From contig JALQPE010002950.1 in assembly GCA_030407315.1 (NCBI GenBank), positions 1 through 64,000 of the forward strand: DNA of 64,000 nucleotides, in the 5' to 3' direction. Every line of letters begins with the position of its first letter. The stretch's first letter is position 1. A program made the position numbers and the translations under genes. This document shows, in pieces, positions 23,691 to 35,000 of this stretch. The DNA comes from Asparagopsis taxiformis. Taxonomy: Eukaryota > Rhodophyta > Florideophyceae > Bonnemaisoniales > Bonnemaisoniaceae. Under the pieces are notes generated by a model. That model ran no database searches. It saw only the letters and a program-made list of their open reading frames with translations, and was not told the DNA's origin.

Positions 23691-23781
23691 CAATGGCAGA
23701 GCTGTACTTGGGCTTTGCCATGCCAAAATAATACCCGGTATTATTTTGGCATAGCAAAGCCCAGGTGCAGCACTATCATTG
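23691..23781. repeat. Second imperfect palindrome next to the 102-bp one
   Basis: The 27-bp core at 23723-23749 is CCAAAATAATACC-c-GGTATTATTTTGG. The outer arms (agcaaagcccaggtg and its imperfect partner) contain several mismatches. It is related in sequence to the neighbouring perfect palindrome and looks like an older copy. Confidence 0.85.
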
Positions 23782-23931
23782 GGCGTGGGCTGACTGGCAC
23801 CGCTCAGCAAATGAAAGTCTGTTATTATCGCCCAGGTAGATTGTAGTACTACAACGTTGTACGAGTTCAGATGCAAGACTTTTTATTGCTGATGGTACTC
23901 TTGATATCTGTAATTGGACGCCTAAACTGTC

Positions 23932-26900
23932 CTACTTCTCTGCAGTCCAGTAGCGCGATCCATAGTCAACGAATATCTCTTCCCCAGCTCGAACATCTAC
24001 TACAACCTGCGCTAGGATGAGATCAGGTTTTGCTACTGCATACTTGAAGTCGCAAGTAGGATTGACGTCTTTGTGAACTCGGAACTCTGCATTTTTTCTG
24101 CGTTGCACATTTGCAACTCTCTCCATTCCGTCAATGGTCCTACTGTCGTTGAGGTAGCTGCAGACATTGTATTCCGCTGGTACAAGATATATCTTGTCGA
24201 CCGGTGCTTCTTCTCCGATGACACTGGTCTCCATCTCCATGTTGAAGTTTTGGAATCTTTCACCAGTACAACCGAACCCGTCCGGTCCGTACAAGCGACT
24301 GCGTTGCGGTTCATTCTCCCCAATCTTCCCGTATAAAATTGTCCCATTATACCATCCAACAACAGAGCCCCTCTCTAAATCTTCTGCGGCAAAAACCCCC
24401 AATCCTCCCTCTCGAACTGTCGATGCAGCAACAATAACGTTGTGAAAGGAGGCATCTACTGCAAGCATCATCTCAGGGTCAACGGAGAAAACCTTGCCTA
24501 AATCTTCTACGCCCCATTCATTCATTGGGACTTCGGCAAGTCTTCGGAGCATGCTTTGATCCCGCGCAACAGAGGAGACAAATCGCAACATATGCAGTGG
24601 TAGTGAAGATACCGACGGGAATCCATCAGGCGCATCACTTCGATGTCGAAGTCTTTCACTTCCTACATTGCTCCTTATCGAGTAATTCCATTCTTTGTTA
24701 GCGAGAATACTCGATATGTCATTTTTGGTTGCCTCCCCAAAAACTCCATCTCGACCTTGCCTAACAAAGCAATCCAGCAACAACGGCTGAGCTGATCCAT
24801 GGCATGTGGCGTCTTTTTCACATCCAATAAACTTGCGATACAGACCATCTCTCATTGTCATGCAAGCTATTGCAGTAGAATACGTTCCGGAGAATAGATC
24901 TACCACAATGTCTCCTGGCTTTGAAAACCTTGAAATAAGCTCTCGAAGTATGGACAGAGGCTTCTGCTCCGCACGTAGCCTTTTGTCTTCGAAGTTCAAT
25001 GACTCACCAGGTCCGAGCTTCGGGCAGTTGTCGATTGCGTTCACGTACCCAGGATGTCGTGAAAGGTCACGGTTATGCAAAGAATAATCAACCATTTCAA
25101 ACGCGGCAGCTCCCATCCCACGTTTAAAACTGTGCACAACAAACTCGTGAATGTTGTGTAATGAACACGATTTGTTCATTGGGTTTTGGATGAATACGTA
25201 GGGACGACGGCTTAGAATGAGAGGAACATCGTCTGTACGCATGGATTGTTCCCCGCTTTCTGCATTTTGAAGAGCTTCTCCCCACCCAACCAACTGTTTG
25301 ATACTGGAAAATATCAGGGCATGTCCTCCAGGGCGCAGCATTCGAGAAATGTCCTTTCCAGTACGAAACATTTGTGCGCTATTGATGTCATCATAGTCTG
25401 AATTGGTCTTGCCTTTCTCCCTCCGCGTGTTGAAGGGTGGATCGGTGAGCACAAGTTGTGCTTGTCCATCAATAGTATTCCCTGAAAGCATGCCAATGGA
25501 ATCAGTGTTAACCTGGTGCACTAACCTCGAGGCTGTACAGTTGTAAGCCACGCAAAATCTCTTCATGACCTTTTTCAATTGCACAATATGATCCGGTACC
25601 CCCTCTTCCTCACCCACTGCCTCCGCTGACGGTGTATCCTCCGCAACATCTTGCATAACCGTGTCCATTGCGGACGAAGCCCTCCCATCCATGCTGGATG
25701 TATACTGGGATCCAGAGTCATTGGTAGGTTTCCTTCCACCTGTACCTAAACGGCGAGTGCTGTGCTGCATTGATTCATTCGACTCAAGACGATCTCTTTC
25801 TCGAGAAAGAGATCTGGATGCTGCGTTGCGCTGTTCAGTCTCGTAGAGAATTTTCAAGTCGCAGACATCAACTGGCTTCACACGCATTTCACGGTTCCAG
25901 TTCTTCCATACCTTGAGTCTTTCGTGACCATCCAATGCGATGGATTGTTCTATTCTTGCTTCGATGAAGGCGTTCAATCCGAACCGGTCAGGCTGATGGA
26001 AAAATTTAGTGCGCAGCCCTTCCATCTGGTTCGTACTTGATCCGAATACATCAATGCCTATCATACAGTCATACACAGACACTAGTACGGCTTCTGTCAA
26101 AGACCTCAACCTTGCATCAACAGAGATATCCAAAGTGCCTGGATAACCTGCATTCTCGCGGAGTTTCACTACCGGGGACGGAAGCAGAAGATCTGAGTAG
26201 TGGTCAGGATGTGCCCACCCGTCAGTACGATTAGCAAGACAGATGAATTGGAATTTCTCAGAGTCGAAAACCATGTATGGGCGACACATCATGTAGGCGC
26301 TTTCGAAGCCCAGAATCATCGCTGTTGTATCCCAGGCAGACATGACCCTTTCCAAAACGACACCCACAGACTCTCCGTTTGCTCTTGTGCGCTGGAAAGG
26401 GGCGAATGTAGAAGTCTCTGTATCCCTCCCAGTTCTACGACGCTTCCTACCCCGGCGAATGGGTGCATTTCTGCGTCTAGTGAGGGCAATGTGCACAAAT
26501 GAAATCATAAACATCAGCCTTCCAAATACTTTGTCTTCTTCTGTTAATGTTCTACCCTGTGCACTTCTTCCAGAACGAAAATACTCACAGGTGAGGACTT
26601 CGCGACACAATGGAGAAGCAATTTCACAACTTGTAGACATCCCAAACAACTGCTCGCCGACTGATGCTCTTTTCTCGAGAGATGTGGGAAACTCCTTCAT
26701 CGCAAAATTGTTCTGAACTTCCACCGGTCTTCCCCATACAATACAGAACAACTGCCACAGACAGCGAACCATTTTGGGATTGGGTTCTTCTATGCGACTG
26801 TAGGGGCGAAGCACACGAAGAATTGACAAGCAACTCTCGTACTGTGGCTGCCTCAGCACAGTTTCTGCCAAATCTTCGCGCTGAGATCCCACGGCGAGCC

Positions 26901-27439
26901 ATCGCCTAATGGATGGCATATTCACGTCGCGAATTGTAACCATGCTTGAGCTTCCTTGTTTTTCACCTGCGTTTCGCTCCCAGTACCCATCTCTAAGATC
27001 CAAAGTAAGATTCAGGTACTCAATGAAAGTCATCCTCTTCTGCCTGGATGCCATATCGTTCGCGTTTGATGCTTTCACACTATCTAGAAGGAAAGCAGCA
27101 CTTGTAATCGGAGATATGTCGACTTCTTCTTCAATCATAGGAACATTGAAATCACGCGGAAGCTCACCGTTCTCTGAGCTTGATTACAGCTTTCGAATGA
27201 TGCGCACCATCCAGCACCTCTACCTCACCGGCAATGATCCGACCGGTAATTGGGTTGTTGTCATTGTAGCCGTAAACCTGAATGCTCTCGGCAATAACAT
27301 CGACGTGCCTGTAGTCGATTTCTCGAATCTCGACATATCTTTTGATCTTGAATGGGTCGATGTGCAATAGCCCATTGCGCCGCTCACCATGAAGGGGACG
27401 CCGAGAGGTGCTCGCTGGATTTCTCTTCTCAGAGGCCAT
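23932..27439 (-). pseudogene. D ParB-like + DNA methyltransferase + SET fusion, one frameshift
   Basis: ATG 27439 opens a ParB-like domain with IDPFKIKRYVEIREIDYRHV and a LDGAHH signature (usually DGxHR). A frame change near 27165 leads to a 1068-residue frame (numbered from 27138). DPPF at 566-569 is the motif IV of amino-methyltransferases (N6-adenine or N4-cytosine). VVDLFSGT at 746-752 is the AdoMet-binding motif I. Motif IV before motif I is the permuted beta-type order. Residues about 905-1060 form a SET domain: GLGVFA, WYNG, a YLND block in place of the canonical NHS, and FVDYG. This would join DNA methylation and protein lysine methylation in one polypeptide. C at 46440-48930 reads straight through the frameshift site, so the break is probably a mutation. 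It is the only copy here with the methyltransferase core. Confidence 0.75.
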
Positions 27440-27681
27440 CGAGAAATAGATTCTTCACCTCAATCAGTCACCAGCAGAAAACAATCTTCTCTCCTACCTG
27501 CCGTTAAAAACCTTCGGCAACAATCTTGATAAACCTTAAATGCACAGTTAAAGAGTTAACCTGAATATTTTCAGGTATACTTTGGCTAGGTAGGGTACGT
27601 AATGAGGAATAATTAGGTTCTTCGGCGGCCTTTCAATACAATTATTTCGCCAACGGACATTTCCATTTTTGTTTTGAATTT

Positions 27682-27753
27682 GAAGTCCCCTCGAGAGATT
27701 GAGTTTGAAATCTGCCATCGGAGATTTCAAAACCAATCTCTTGAGAGGACTTC
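27682..27753. promoter_or_regulatory. Inverted repeat in divergent promoter region of D
   Basis: An imperfect inverted repeat (gaagtcccctcgagagattg paired with caatctcttgagaggacttc, plus the adjoining gatttcaa portion) lies between the divergent methyltransferase-SET and X genes. It could be a regulatory site or a small foldback insertion. Confidence 0.45.
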
Positions 27754-27792
27754 ATCTTCTGTTCGAACTTGTAGACTCGTTCTTACAACCAG

Positions 27793-27802
27793 TATATAAA
27801 TA
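27793..27802 (+). promoter_or_regulatory. TATA-like box between divergent D genes
   Basis: TATATAAATA lies in the 730-bp gap between the methyltransferase-SET gene (-) and protein X (+). It could serve protein X with a long leader. A second candidate is nearer to X. Confidence 0.3.
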
Positions 27803-28045
27803 TACACATTGATTTCACTGCATCATTCTCGATCCCTGCGTCTGTTTATACATACACGTCTAGGTTCCGTTATATTGCCACAGCGAAAAATACACCCAAT
27901 CTACTGGTAATGGCTTCGAGCAGCTCGGAATAAGATCTTTATTATATGGTGATGAATGTTCAAGAGAGATGATCATCACGATGTTGGTCTCCCATGTCGC
28001 TTGGGACAGGTGTTAGTAATTTATAACCGTTACGAGTTATGCAAG

Positions 28046-28055
28046 TATAAAAATA
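28046..28055 (+). promoter_or_regulatory. TATA-like box upstream of D protein X
   Basis: TATAAAAATA lies about 125 bp before the ATG at 28171, a plausible core promoter distance if the 5' UTR is short. Confidence 0.35.
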
Positions 28056-28170
28056 GTAACCTACCAATTTTCTCTCTATCATTCCACACGGATACAAGCT
28101 GTACAGTTTCGTCATCTTTCCTGTTTCCTCAGTCGATACCTCTTCCATTCTTTTCCTGGGAATACCCATT

Positions 28171-29559
28171 ATGCAAGACCCAACAGACTTTGTCTCCGAA
28201 GGATCAGTCATTGAAGTAGAATGGAGTTTACGAACGAGAGGAAGGAAACAGAAAAAGGTTTGGTGGGGCGCCAAAGTTTTGAGTACTGCCAAGCCGGACG
28301 CGTCCGGAGAACATCGTTTGACTGGAAACTTGTTTGTTACGCTGCAATATCAATCTGAACACGGTTTCGACCAGTCAGTCTCTACAGCAAAATTATTCAA
28401 GAACAATTCGCTGCTGGACATTGACTCTGGAAACATGCTACGTTGGAGGTTTGGAGAGCAACTAGCACTAGAGCAGACGATCTCGTCTGCGGGTGAAGAC
28501 AGTTTCCATAAAAAAGACTGCAAACAAAACTTGTTGAGTCGATCCAAGTCCGAGCCGCGCTTAGTTTGCGATGAGAGTCCTCCTGGTCCTAACATCAATG
28601 AGGACATATCCAAGCTGTTTCAAAAGGTATCCTACCTCGAAAGGCAGATTCTCAACTGTCGCGGTTCATCAAGCGCTACTGGACCCATCTTCGGAAACAT
28701 TGTGTGCGACTACCTGTTCCAGAGAGTTGGCTTAAAACTGGACAAACCCCTGTCCTCCAAAATCACGAAGTCTGAAACAGGCCGGGAAGTGAGCTCCTTG
28801 GTGCAAGACTATGTGACGGCAAGAGCAGATTGCTCGCTTGAACAGTTTTTACAACTTTCCAGGCTATGCGAAGAGAAGAACAACCCAAACACAATTTTCC
28901 TGCCGAGCGTCGAGGCGGTTCGAATTTCAACTGGGAGAGATAAAGAGCTATCGATCCACTTTGGAACATACTATGACCTCTGCAATACTTTAGCTCCTTC
29001 CATGTCTACATGCACGAACTCTACTATCCTCAAGTGGAAGAAAACACGACACGATTCTGGGTCTTCTGTCATTAGAGTTTTGGGAACTCTAGCAGACAGT
29101 GCTTCAGAAGATTTTATTCCATCTACAAAGGCTGTTCTTGTTGGTTCCTCTTTATACAGGAGATCTGAAAACATGAGTAGTACTGTCGTTCTTACTCGAG
29201 AATCTGATGAATACGACTATGTCAATTGCAGCTATTCGTATCCTTTGGAAGCTCGCTTCCTCTCAAGTCGAGAAATGCAGGAGAACTTTGAGCTGCCGGA
29301 CAGCAAAAATTTCAAACTGGCCAACTCGTTCTCACTGACCTGGAAACCTGTTCAAGGCCCTCGTCCATATGGAACTTTCGAGCGCGTTCTCAAGAATGTT
29401 GTGTTGGGAACTGCATACTTGAACCTCCCAGCATGCATTTTCAGTGGACACACCATCTGCAGCGAGCTAGACACAATTGGACATGACGTTATTGTTGGAC
29501 AGAATAGTTCCCCTGTCGATGCACCTCATCCTACCGTACACGATGTCGCCTCCGAGTAA
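28171..29559 (+). CDS. Element protein X, D copy (Tudor-like N-terminus, unknown function)
   Basis: The ORF encodes 462 residues with no stop and starts at an ATG preceded by cccatt. Residues about 9-95 contain VIEVEWSLRTRGRKQKKVWWGA and a YQSEHGFD...DSGNMLRWR block. That alternating aromatic, beta-rich pattern resembles Tudor, Agenet or chromo-barrel readers, but no family is certain. A short coiled coil follows (about 145-165). A conserved region near 175-270 contains LFQRVGLKLDKPLSSKITKSE. The C-terminal block ends LPACIFSGHTICSELDTIGHD. The paralogue at 49444-50805 in element C preserves all blocks at low identity, so the protein is under selection in both families. It is divergent from the methyltransferase gene. 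A role in chromatin targeting is inference only. Confidence 0.75.
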   Translation: MQDPTDFVSEGSVIEVEWSLRTRGRKQKKVWWGAKVLSTAKPDASGEHRLTGNLFVTLQYQSEHGFDQSVSTAKLFKNNSLLDIDSGNMLRWRFGEQLALEQTISSAGEDSFHKKDCKQNLLSRSKSEPRLVCDESPPGPNINEDISKLFQKVSYLERQILNCRGSSSATGPIFGNIVCDYLFQRVGLKLDKPLSSKITKSETGREVSSLVQDYVTARADCSLEQFLQLSRLCEEKNNPNTIFLPSVEAVRISTGRDKELSIHFGTYYDLCNTLAPSMSTCTNSTILKWKKTRHDSGSSVIRVLGTLADSASEDFIPSTKAVLVGSSLYRRSENMSSTVVLTRESDEYDYVNCSYSYPLEARFLSSREMQENFELPDSKNFKLANSFSLTWKPVQGPRPYGTFERVLKNVVLGTAYLNLPACIFSGHTICSELDTIGHDVIVGQNSSPVDAPHPTVHDVASE

Positions 29560-29653
29560 AACGTTTTCTATCTTTTCTAGATAGGTCTACAAGACTGTTC
29601 AGAATTAGTCAACCTCGATTAAGTCGATGGTATCCATCGATACATGCTCCGTA

Positions 29654-30290
29654 CACTACGGTGTTGGAAAGGGGGCCTCAGACAGTACTGCGAGACAGTG
29701 ATTTTACTGTCTGAGACAGTAAAAATCACTATGCGGCAAATGAAAATTAATGCCACACTTGGAGACAGTGATTTGCACTGTCTGGCAGACAGTACGGAAC
29801 ACTGTCTGCAGACAGTAAAAAACACTGTCTCACAGTACTGTCTGAAGCAGTGAATGGAGACAGTAAAAATTAATGATTTATTCAATAGTTGGATATGATG
29901 TAATTTACTGTACTGGGCAGTGTTGGCGGATAGTGTTTTGTATTGGCCAAGGCAACATGGCCGGATAGTGAAATACGCTGCCTGGGACAATAGATGGAAC
30001 CAACACGGTGCACTGTCCTAGGCAGTACCTGGAGACAGTGATTTTCACTGTCCTGGGCAGTACCTGGAGACAGTGATTTTCACTGTCCTGGGCAGTACCT
30101 GGAGACAGTGATTTTCACTGTCCTGGGCAGTACCTGTAGACAGTACTTTGTGCTGCCCTGGGCAGCACCTGTAGACAGTATTTCGTGCTGCCCTGGGCAG
30201 CACCTGGAGACAGTATTTCGTGCTGCCCTGGGCAGCACCTGGAGACAGTAAAAGTAGTGTCCTGATATAGTAAAATTCGGTGTCTGGGAG
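29654..30290 (+). repeat. Left terminal and subterminal array of element C
   Basis: The CACTA terminus is followed by GACAGT/ACTGTC motifs and a 35-bp tandem unit from about 30010. It is almost identical to the element A left end (3-690), with fewer tandem copies. Confidence 0.85.
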
Positions 30291-32051
30291 TGGTGGATGA
30301 GATGGAGCGTCACGCTGTCGTGGGCATCTTTCTGGGGTAGAGGAAGGCAGTTCTAGCGCTATGAGGATGGGGCATGGACGGTATTCATATGGGAATGGAC
30401 AGAATAGTACGGCTAGGAATTTTTATTTCGTAGTGACTATGAGCTAGCGAGAGGTATACGCGGTAGGATAGGTAGCAATCTAAGAGGGTGCGATATGGGA
30501 AGCTTCACTCTGGATTTGTTTATTTGCGCAGGCTACATTGAGAATAAACAATCCCTATGTTAAAAATGCTACTACAACTAACACTATTCCGACGAGTAAA
30601 ACTAAAACTACTAGAAAAGTCTAGAAATCTATCAACTGATTGAGCTGCATGAATAAGCTAGGAAATGAAGAGAAGAAGAAAAAATGATGTAGAGAAAGGA
30701 AACAAGTTAGTGACGTTGAATTGGAGAGGGAAATTGATGGTGATTAGGAGACTAACGTACCTTAACAAATACCATTGCATCCCAAATTGAGATATGTACT
30801 CACAGGCAGAAAAGAAAAGTAGTGGAGAAGTGGTAAGAGAGAAAGATAAATGAAAGTAGAAGTGGAACACTCACCGACTGGAAACCTGAGAAAGAGAAAA
30901 CAAATAGAAAACTGGGTTAGTGGCGTGAGTTGTGGAAACGTACCATCATGGTTCATATCCGTCGGAGACAAAGCAACAACTTTGGCCTTGGAAGCAGTAT
31001 TGATGATCTAAAACTTACGCTTTGGAAGCAGTTTAGATGATCTATACGGCTTCCACGGCCAAGGTTGTTGCTTTGTTTCCGACGGATATGAAGATGGAAA
31101 CAGGGATTTCCAGAATCTGTTGTTTAAGTAGCACTCTGCGGGCGGAAATGACGTGTAGGAGAACAATAGAGGGATGAATTTGAAACGGAGCGGTGCGATG
31201 GGAGGCCCAGAAAAACGATACCTAGGGTGCGAATTACGCTTTGAAGCACATGACCTGGCAGAACAGGCGCAAAATTATTGTATCTTCTACCGCCTTCTCT
31301 AGTCTATAATGACGTCATCACTACAGAAATATAGGAAAAACACTAGCATATGGGGCCTACTGGAAAGGGGGAGGCGAAGAGTAGGAAAAATGGCGCACTT
31401 TCCTGGACGAGGAGTCCGCGCTTCCAGTGATGATTTGGACGGTATATATCGATGACGTCATTGCATGCTCTGAGCACACTTGGCAGGCAGTCAAAGCGGG
31501 CCACGTGGATGTGGGCGGCTAGGAAACAGCAGTGTGGGAGAAATTTTATAATTTTCATGTTGCAAGCGAGCAGTGAATCTGCATTGCAATATATAAATTT
31601 ATGCTAATTTAAGATATCACACCGAGTACGATTCAACGAGAGATTGTGCTTTCAACTTGTAAATAGGGCCGAAAATGGTAGAGTATACGAGTAGGAAGTA
31701 CGTGTATGAGAAAATCAGATTCAGTATTAGTGCCTAGAGCATCACTGCGAAATAAACGGCCGTTTTCCGGAAATGGATACATCTTGGCTGGGTTTGTGGT
31801 TAGGGGATGCGATACAAGATAGCAAAACGATGTTGAGTCCGGATGAAATAGCAATCAATGTGCATAAAGCAATGAGCATAGGCCAAAGCATTGTGGTGAA
31901 CCAGTTCATTGGATCGAATGAAAGCCTGGAAAGGTTTCGTAACGGTTAAAAGTAGTAGTACTGTATTGAGATAGTAGTCATGTCATAGAAGTTTAGAGTT
32001 GTATTCTATGCAACAAAACTGAGCGAAGAAGAAAAGAACAAAAACATCAAG
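30290..32051. other. Element C leader ahead of transposase
   Basis: This non-coding stretch is collinear with 700-2280 of element A. It presumably carries the transposase promoter and 5' UTR. The sequence around the ATG (aagATGGC) is a good eukaryotic start context. One foldback insertion (30959-31085) is absent from A. Confidence 0.55.
30959..31085. repeat. Foldback insertion absent from element A
   Basis: Two 37-bp inverted arms (30959-30995 and 31049-31085, with a few mismatches) flank a 53-bp loop. The arms contain gcaacaactttggcc and its partner. At the matching place in A (about 1370-1400) only one short version of the right arm is present, so the hairpin was gained in C or lost in A. 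Confidence 0.7.
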
Positions 32052-35000
32052 ATGGCTCCGAGACGGACTCCTATTCGAAAGAAAACCACAAGTCGTAGGA
32101 CAAAGGCGAGATTCGATTCACTCAATGTGGCCAGTCCCAGTAAACAGCTTCCTGGGAAACTGCAGGGAGAAATCCGCAGCAGTGATGCAGCCTGCATGAA
32201 CAAAGAAATCCCGAGAGGTAATGAGCTACGACGTGAGTGTACCACAGATGACCTATTGGAGTCCCCAATCCCTATGGGTGACACAATAGAAGGTTGTATT
32301 GATGTGTACAGCAACAACGATGAAGCTGGAAGTGACATCTACGTAGCATCGAGCACGCTAATGGAATCGGAAGAAGCAACCGGACGAGGTTCTGATTCCA
32401 TTTCAACTGGAGGCCCGATAGACCGAAATGCTGGGGATGAAGCATGTGGTGATTTCAAGGCATTACTACAATGGCCTGCGATGTATGGGGCTCTTCAGCT
32501 GAGTGGAACTCAAAGAATGACAAGAGCCCACTATGAAGGTACCCTGTTCGGAATGAATTTCCGCAGAGATCCAAGTGAGCACGTCCCGTCGGACTCTGTG
32601 ATGCGACAGAAGATACTACCATTCTTGAGGAAACACTGCTATGCAAAGAGCTGTGACATCGAGTTTCCGATAGACCTTCGAAAGAGCGGAGCAAGAGCTG
32701 CACAGCATCGAGGTGCAGTAGGAACCCGTGGAACAACAGATGACAGAGACAATTGTGGAGGAATGGCGAAAGTTCGTATTGTACTCCCAAGCACATGGGC
32801 TCTGAAAGATGTCCAGACTCGACCAATCTTTAAAGCATTCCGCAGTGATGCGAACAATCGAAGCTCGGAAGGAGAAAAATCAACCGCAGAGTGCAGCATT
32901 GAAGATTCGTTCATTGCAAAGTGCAGGAGGGGTGTTTTGAGCGACCCATTCGTTCGCACAGCAGTTGTTCCCATTGACAGCGATGGGAAAAAGGGTTTGA
33001 AGCACATTTATGTACCTGATGGAACAGCAATTCGAATCCGATGTCATCCAGGAGCTCGTCAGGTTGCCGTCATCGAAAGAGCAAAAGGGTTCAGGAAGAA
33101 TGACAGAGATGGTGGGAAACCGAAGAGGAGAAGAGTGGCAGTTACGTCGTTGTGGGAACTTCATGCTAGGACCATAGTTACCTATGAGGCTCGACACGAC
33201 GGTGAGCATGATGTGCATGTCGAAAAATATCTGCAGCCGCGAATGTCACATCTATTGGAATGGGAGAGGCAGCATGCTCTGCGAGCGATATCGCAATGTG
33301 TAATCGGAGCAGGAGCCAAGGGAAAAGGAACACGAGCTGGGGACGTGATAACCGTTCTATTACCAATTGGAATGGAAGAGGGTGATATTGTTCCACACGT
33401 CGTATTGGTGAACAGGTATTTGAAAGAGCAGGTCGGAGAAGCATCCACCATGTTACTTTGCTTTTCACCGGGCGCGAGCTTTGCTGAAGCCAGAAACCCG
33501 CCCGATAGACTAGGAAGCCCCAACTATGAAGAAATTCGTGTTTCAGGGGTGTTCTCGGATGGTTTCGGAGACCACAGGTCGCAATGGCACCCAGCGTCTC
33601 CGCGAGAAGATGCACCATGTTGGGGAAAGCTGGAGGATGGTCGAAACTACTTTGTTTACCGATTTCTCCTTTACACGGATGACTTTGAACCATTCACAAG
33701 CAGGAAGGGAAGTTTTGGTGGATGCTATATGTTACCTCTCAATCTACCGCCTCGGAAAAGGGGAAGCTACCAAGCGGTTCGAGTGATTGGTTTGCCACCT
33801 CCGGGAGTGTCCACAAATTGTGTATTGCGATATATCGTTCAAGATATAGTGCGAGGAAGCACAGAGGGTTTCCCAACGAAAAATGCAGAGGGAGAAGATG
33901 TTGTGGTATTTCTAGACCCAGTGGGGAGCATTGGAGACTATCCTGCAGTTTCACATACCCTGGATGTTCTTGGACACACATCAAACTCTCCGTGCCACAT
34001 CTGCAGTTTCCGCAAATATGACCTGAGCAGTACTGGTGGCACGAAGAATGCATACACTTCGGTAGTGAACGGGCAAACATCGACGCATGCCAGGAGCAAG
34101 TATCGGAATGCATCGACACGTAAGGATGCCACAGAAACCCAGCTTCGCACTCTCGGACTGGCTGCAGAAGAAGGGGAAGATTTACCATTTCATGTCCTGA
34201 GCACTTCCTTGGAAGCAGTGCAGGAAGAAGTACCGAAGACGGAAAACGGAGTTTCAGTTGTCCCAGCAATTTTTGACCCGTACCGTTCCGCAGTGATAGC
34301 ACCTGACCATCTATTGTCTGGACTGGCACAAGATGTACTGAACGCTTGTATTTCAGCTGCCAGCCCACGAATTCGAGAGGTAGCTGAATTGCAAATTCTG
34401 GGCGCTCTGAAGAAGTTCAGGATGGGAAGGCAGAACCGTTTATTTGGAACCAACAATCTGCTTTCCATGAACATGAGTGACATATTCAGTGTGCTGCTGA
34501 TAGCACCTATGGCATTCGAAAACGCAGCTCGAATGATGGATGGGAAAGGGGAAGGTCATCGTGAAAAATTTGATGGGGCCGTCAAACTAGTAGTGATGTT
34601 TCAGAAGCTGGTTTCGTGTATTAGTTTCATGCCCGTATGGTGGAAAGACGGTCCACATGAAGTAGAGACGGCTGACGGAGAAGGTGGCAGGAATGAATAC
34701 ATTCTGGGAAGAACTGTAGACTACGTGGAGACGTTGAATGAGTATTGTCGGAAAGTGAAGGGAGCAGGAGCACATTTGGACAAGCCTAATGTTCATCGTC
34801 TTGTCGAGTTTTGTGTTCATACGCTTCCTGCCTACGGCTCTGTGAAGCACGTGCAGGAGCTTATATTCGAACGGATGCATCAGCCGCTGAAGAAAGGTGT
34901 GAGAATGTCCAATCACCAAAGCGAACAGCTTTCAGCGCTGGAATTAGTTCTTGCGGATGACTGGCAGACGAGAGTGGCCATTGTTTTGCGCGAAATCGGC

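Larger units (their letters stand above)
15217..29653. mobile_element. Element D, left segment: diverged giant transposon interrupted by C
   Basis: This segment carries two ParB-2OG genes (+), a ParB-methyltransferase-SET gene (-) and protein X (+), in the same order and strands as element C. Its intergenic palindromes are a different family (AATAATACCSGGTATTATT type). It stops at 29653, where C begins. D resumes at 53523 with D-type palindromes, protein Y (-) and a CACTA-like right end at 56252. The left end and any transposase must lie outside the window or have been lost. The assignment is inferred from synteny. Confidence 0.65.

Noticed and set aside
16133..27165. Introns instead of stops and frameshifts in D genes
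   Set aside because: The conserved protein blocks are almost contiguous across each break, leaving no room for an intron, and the C homologues read through without one.
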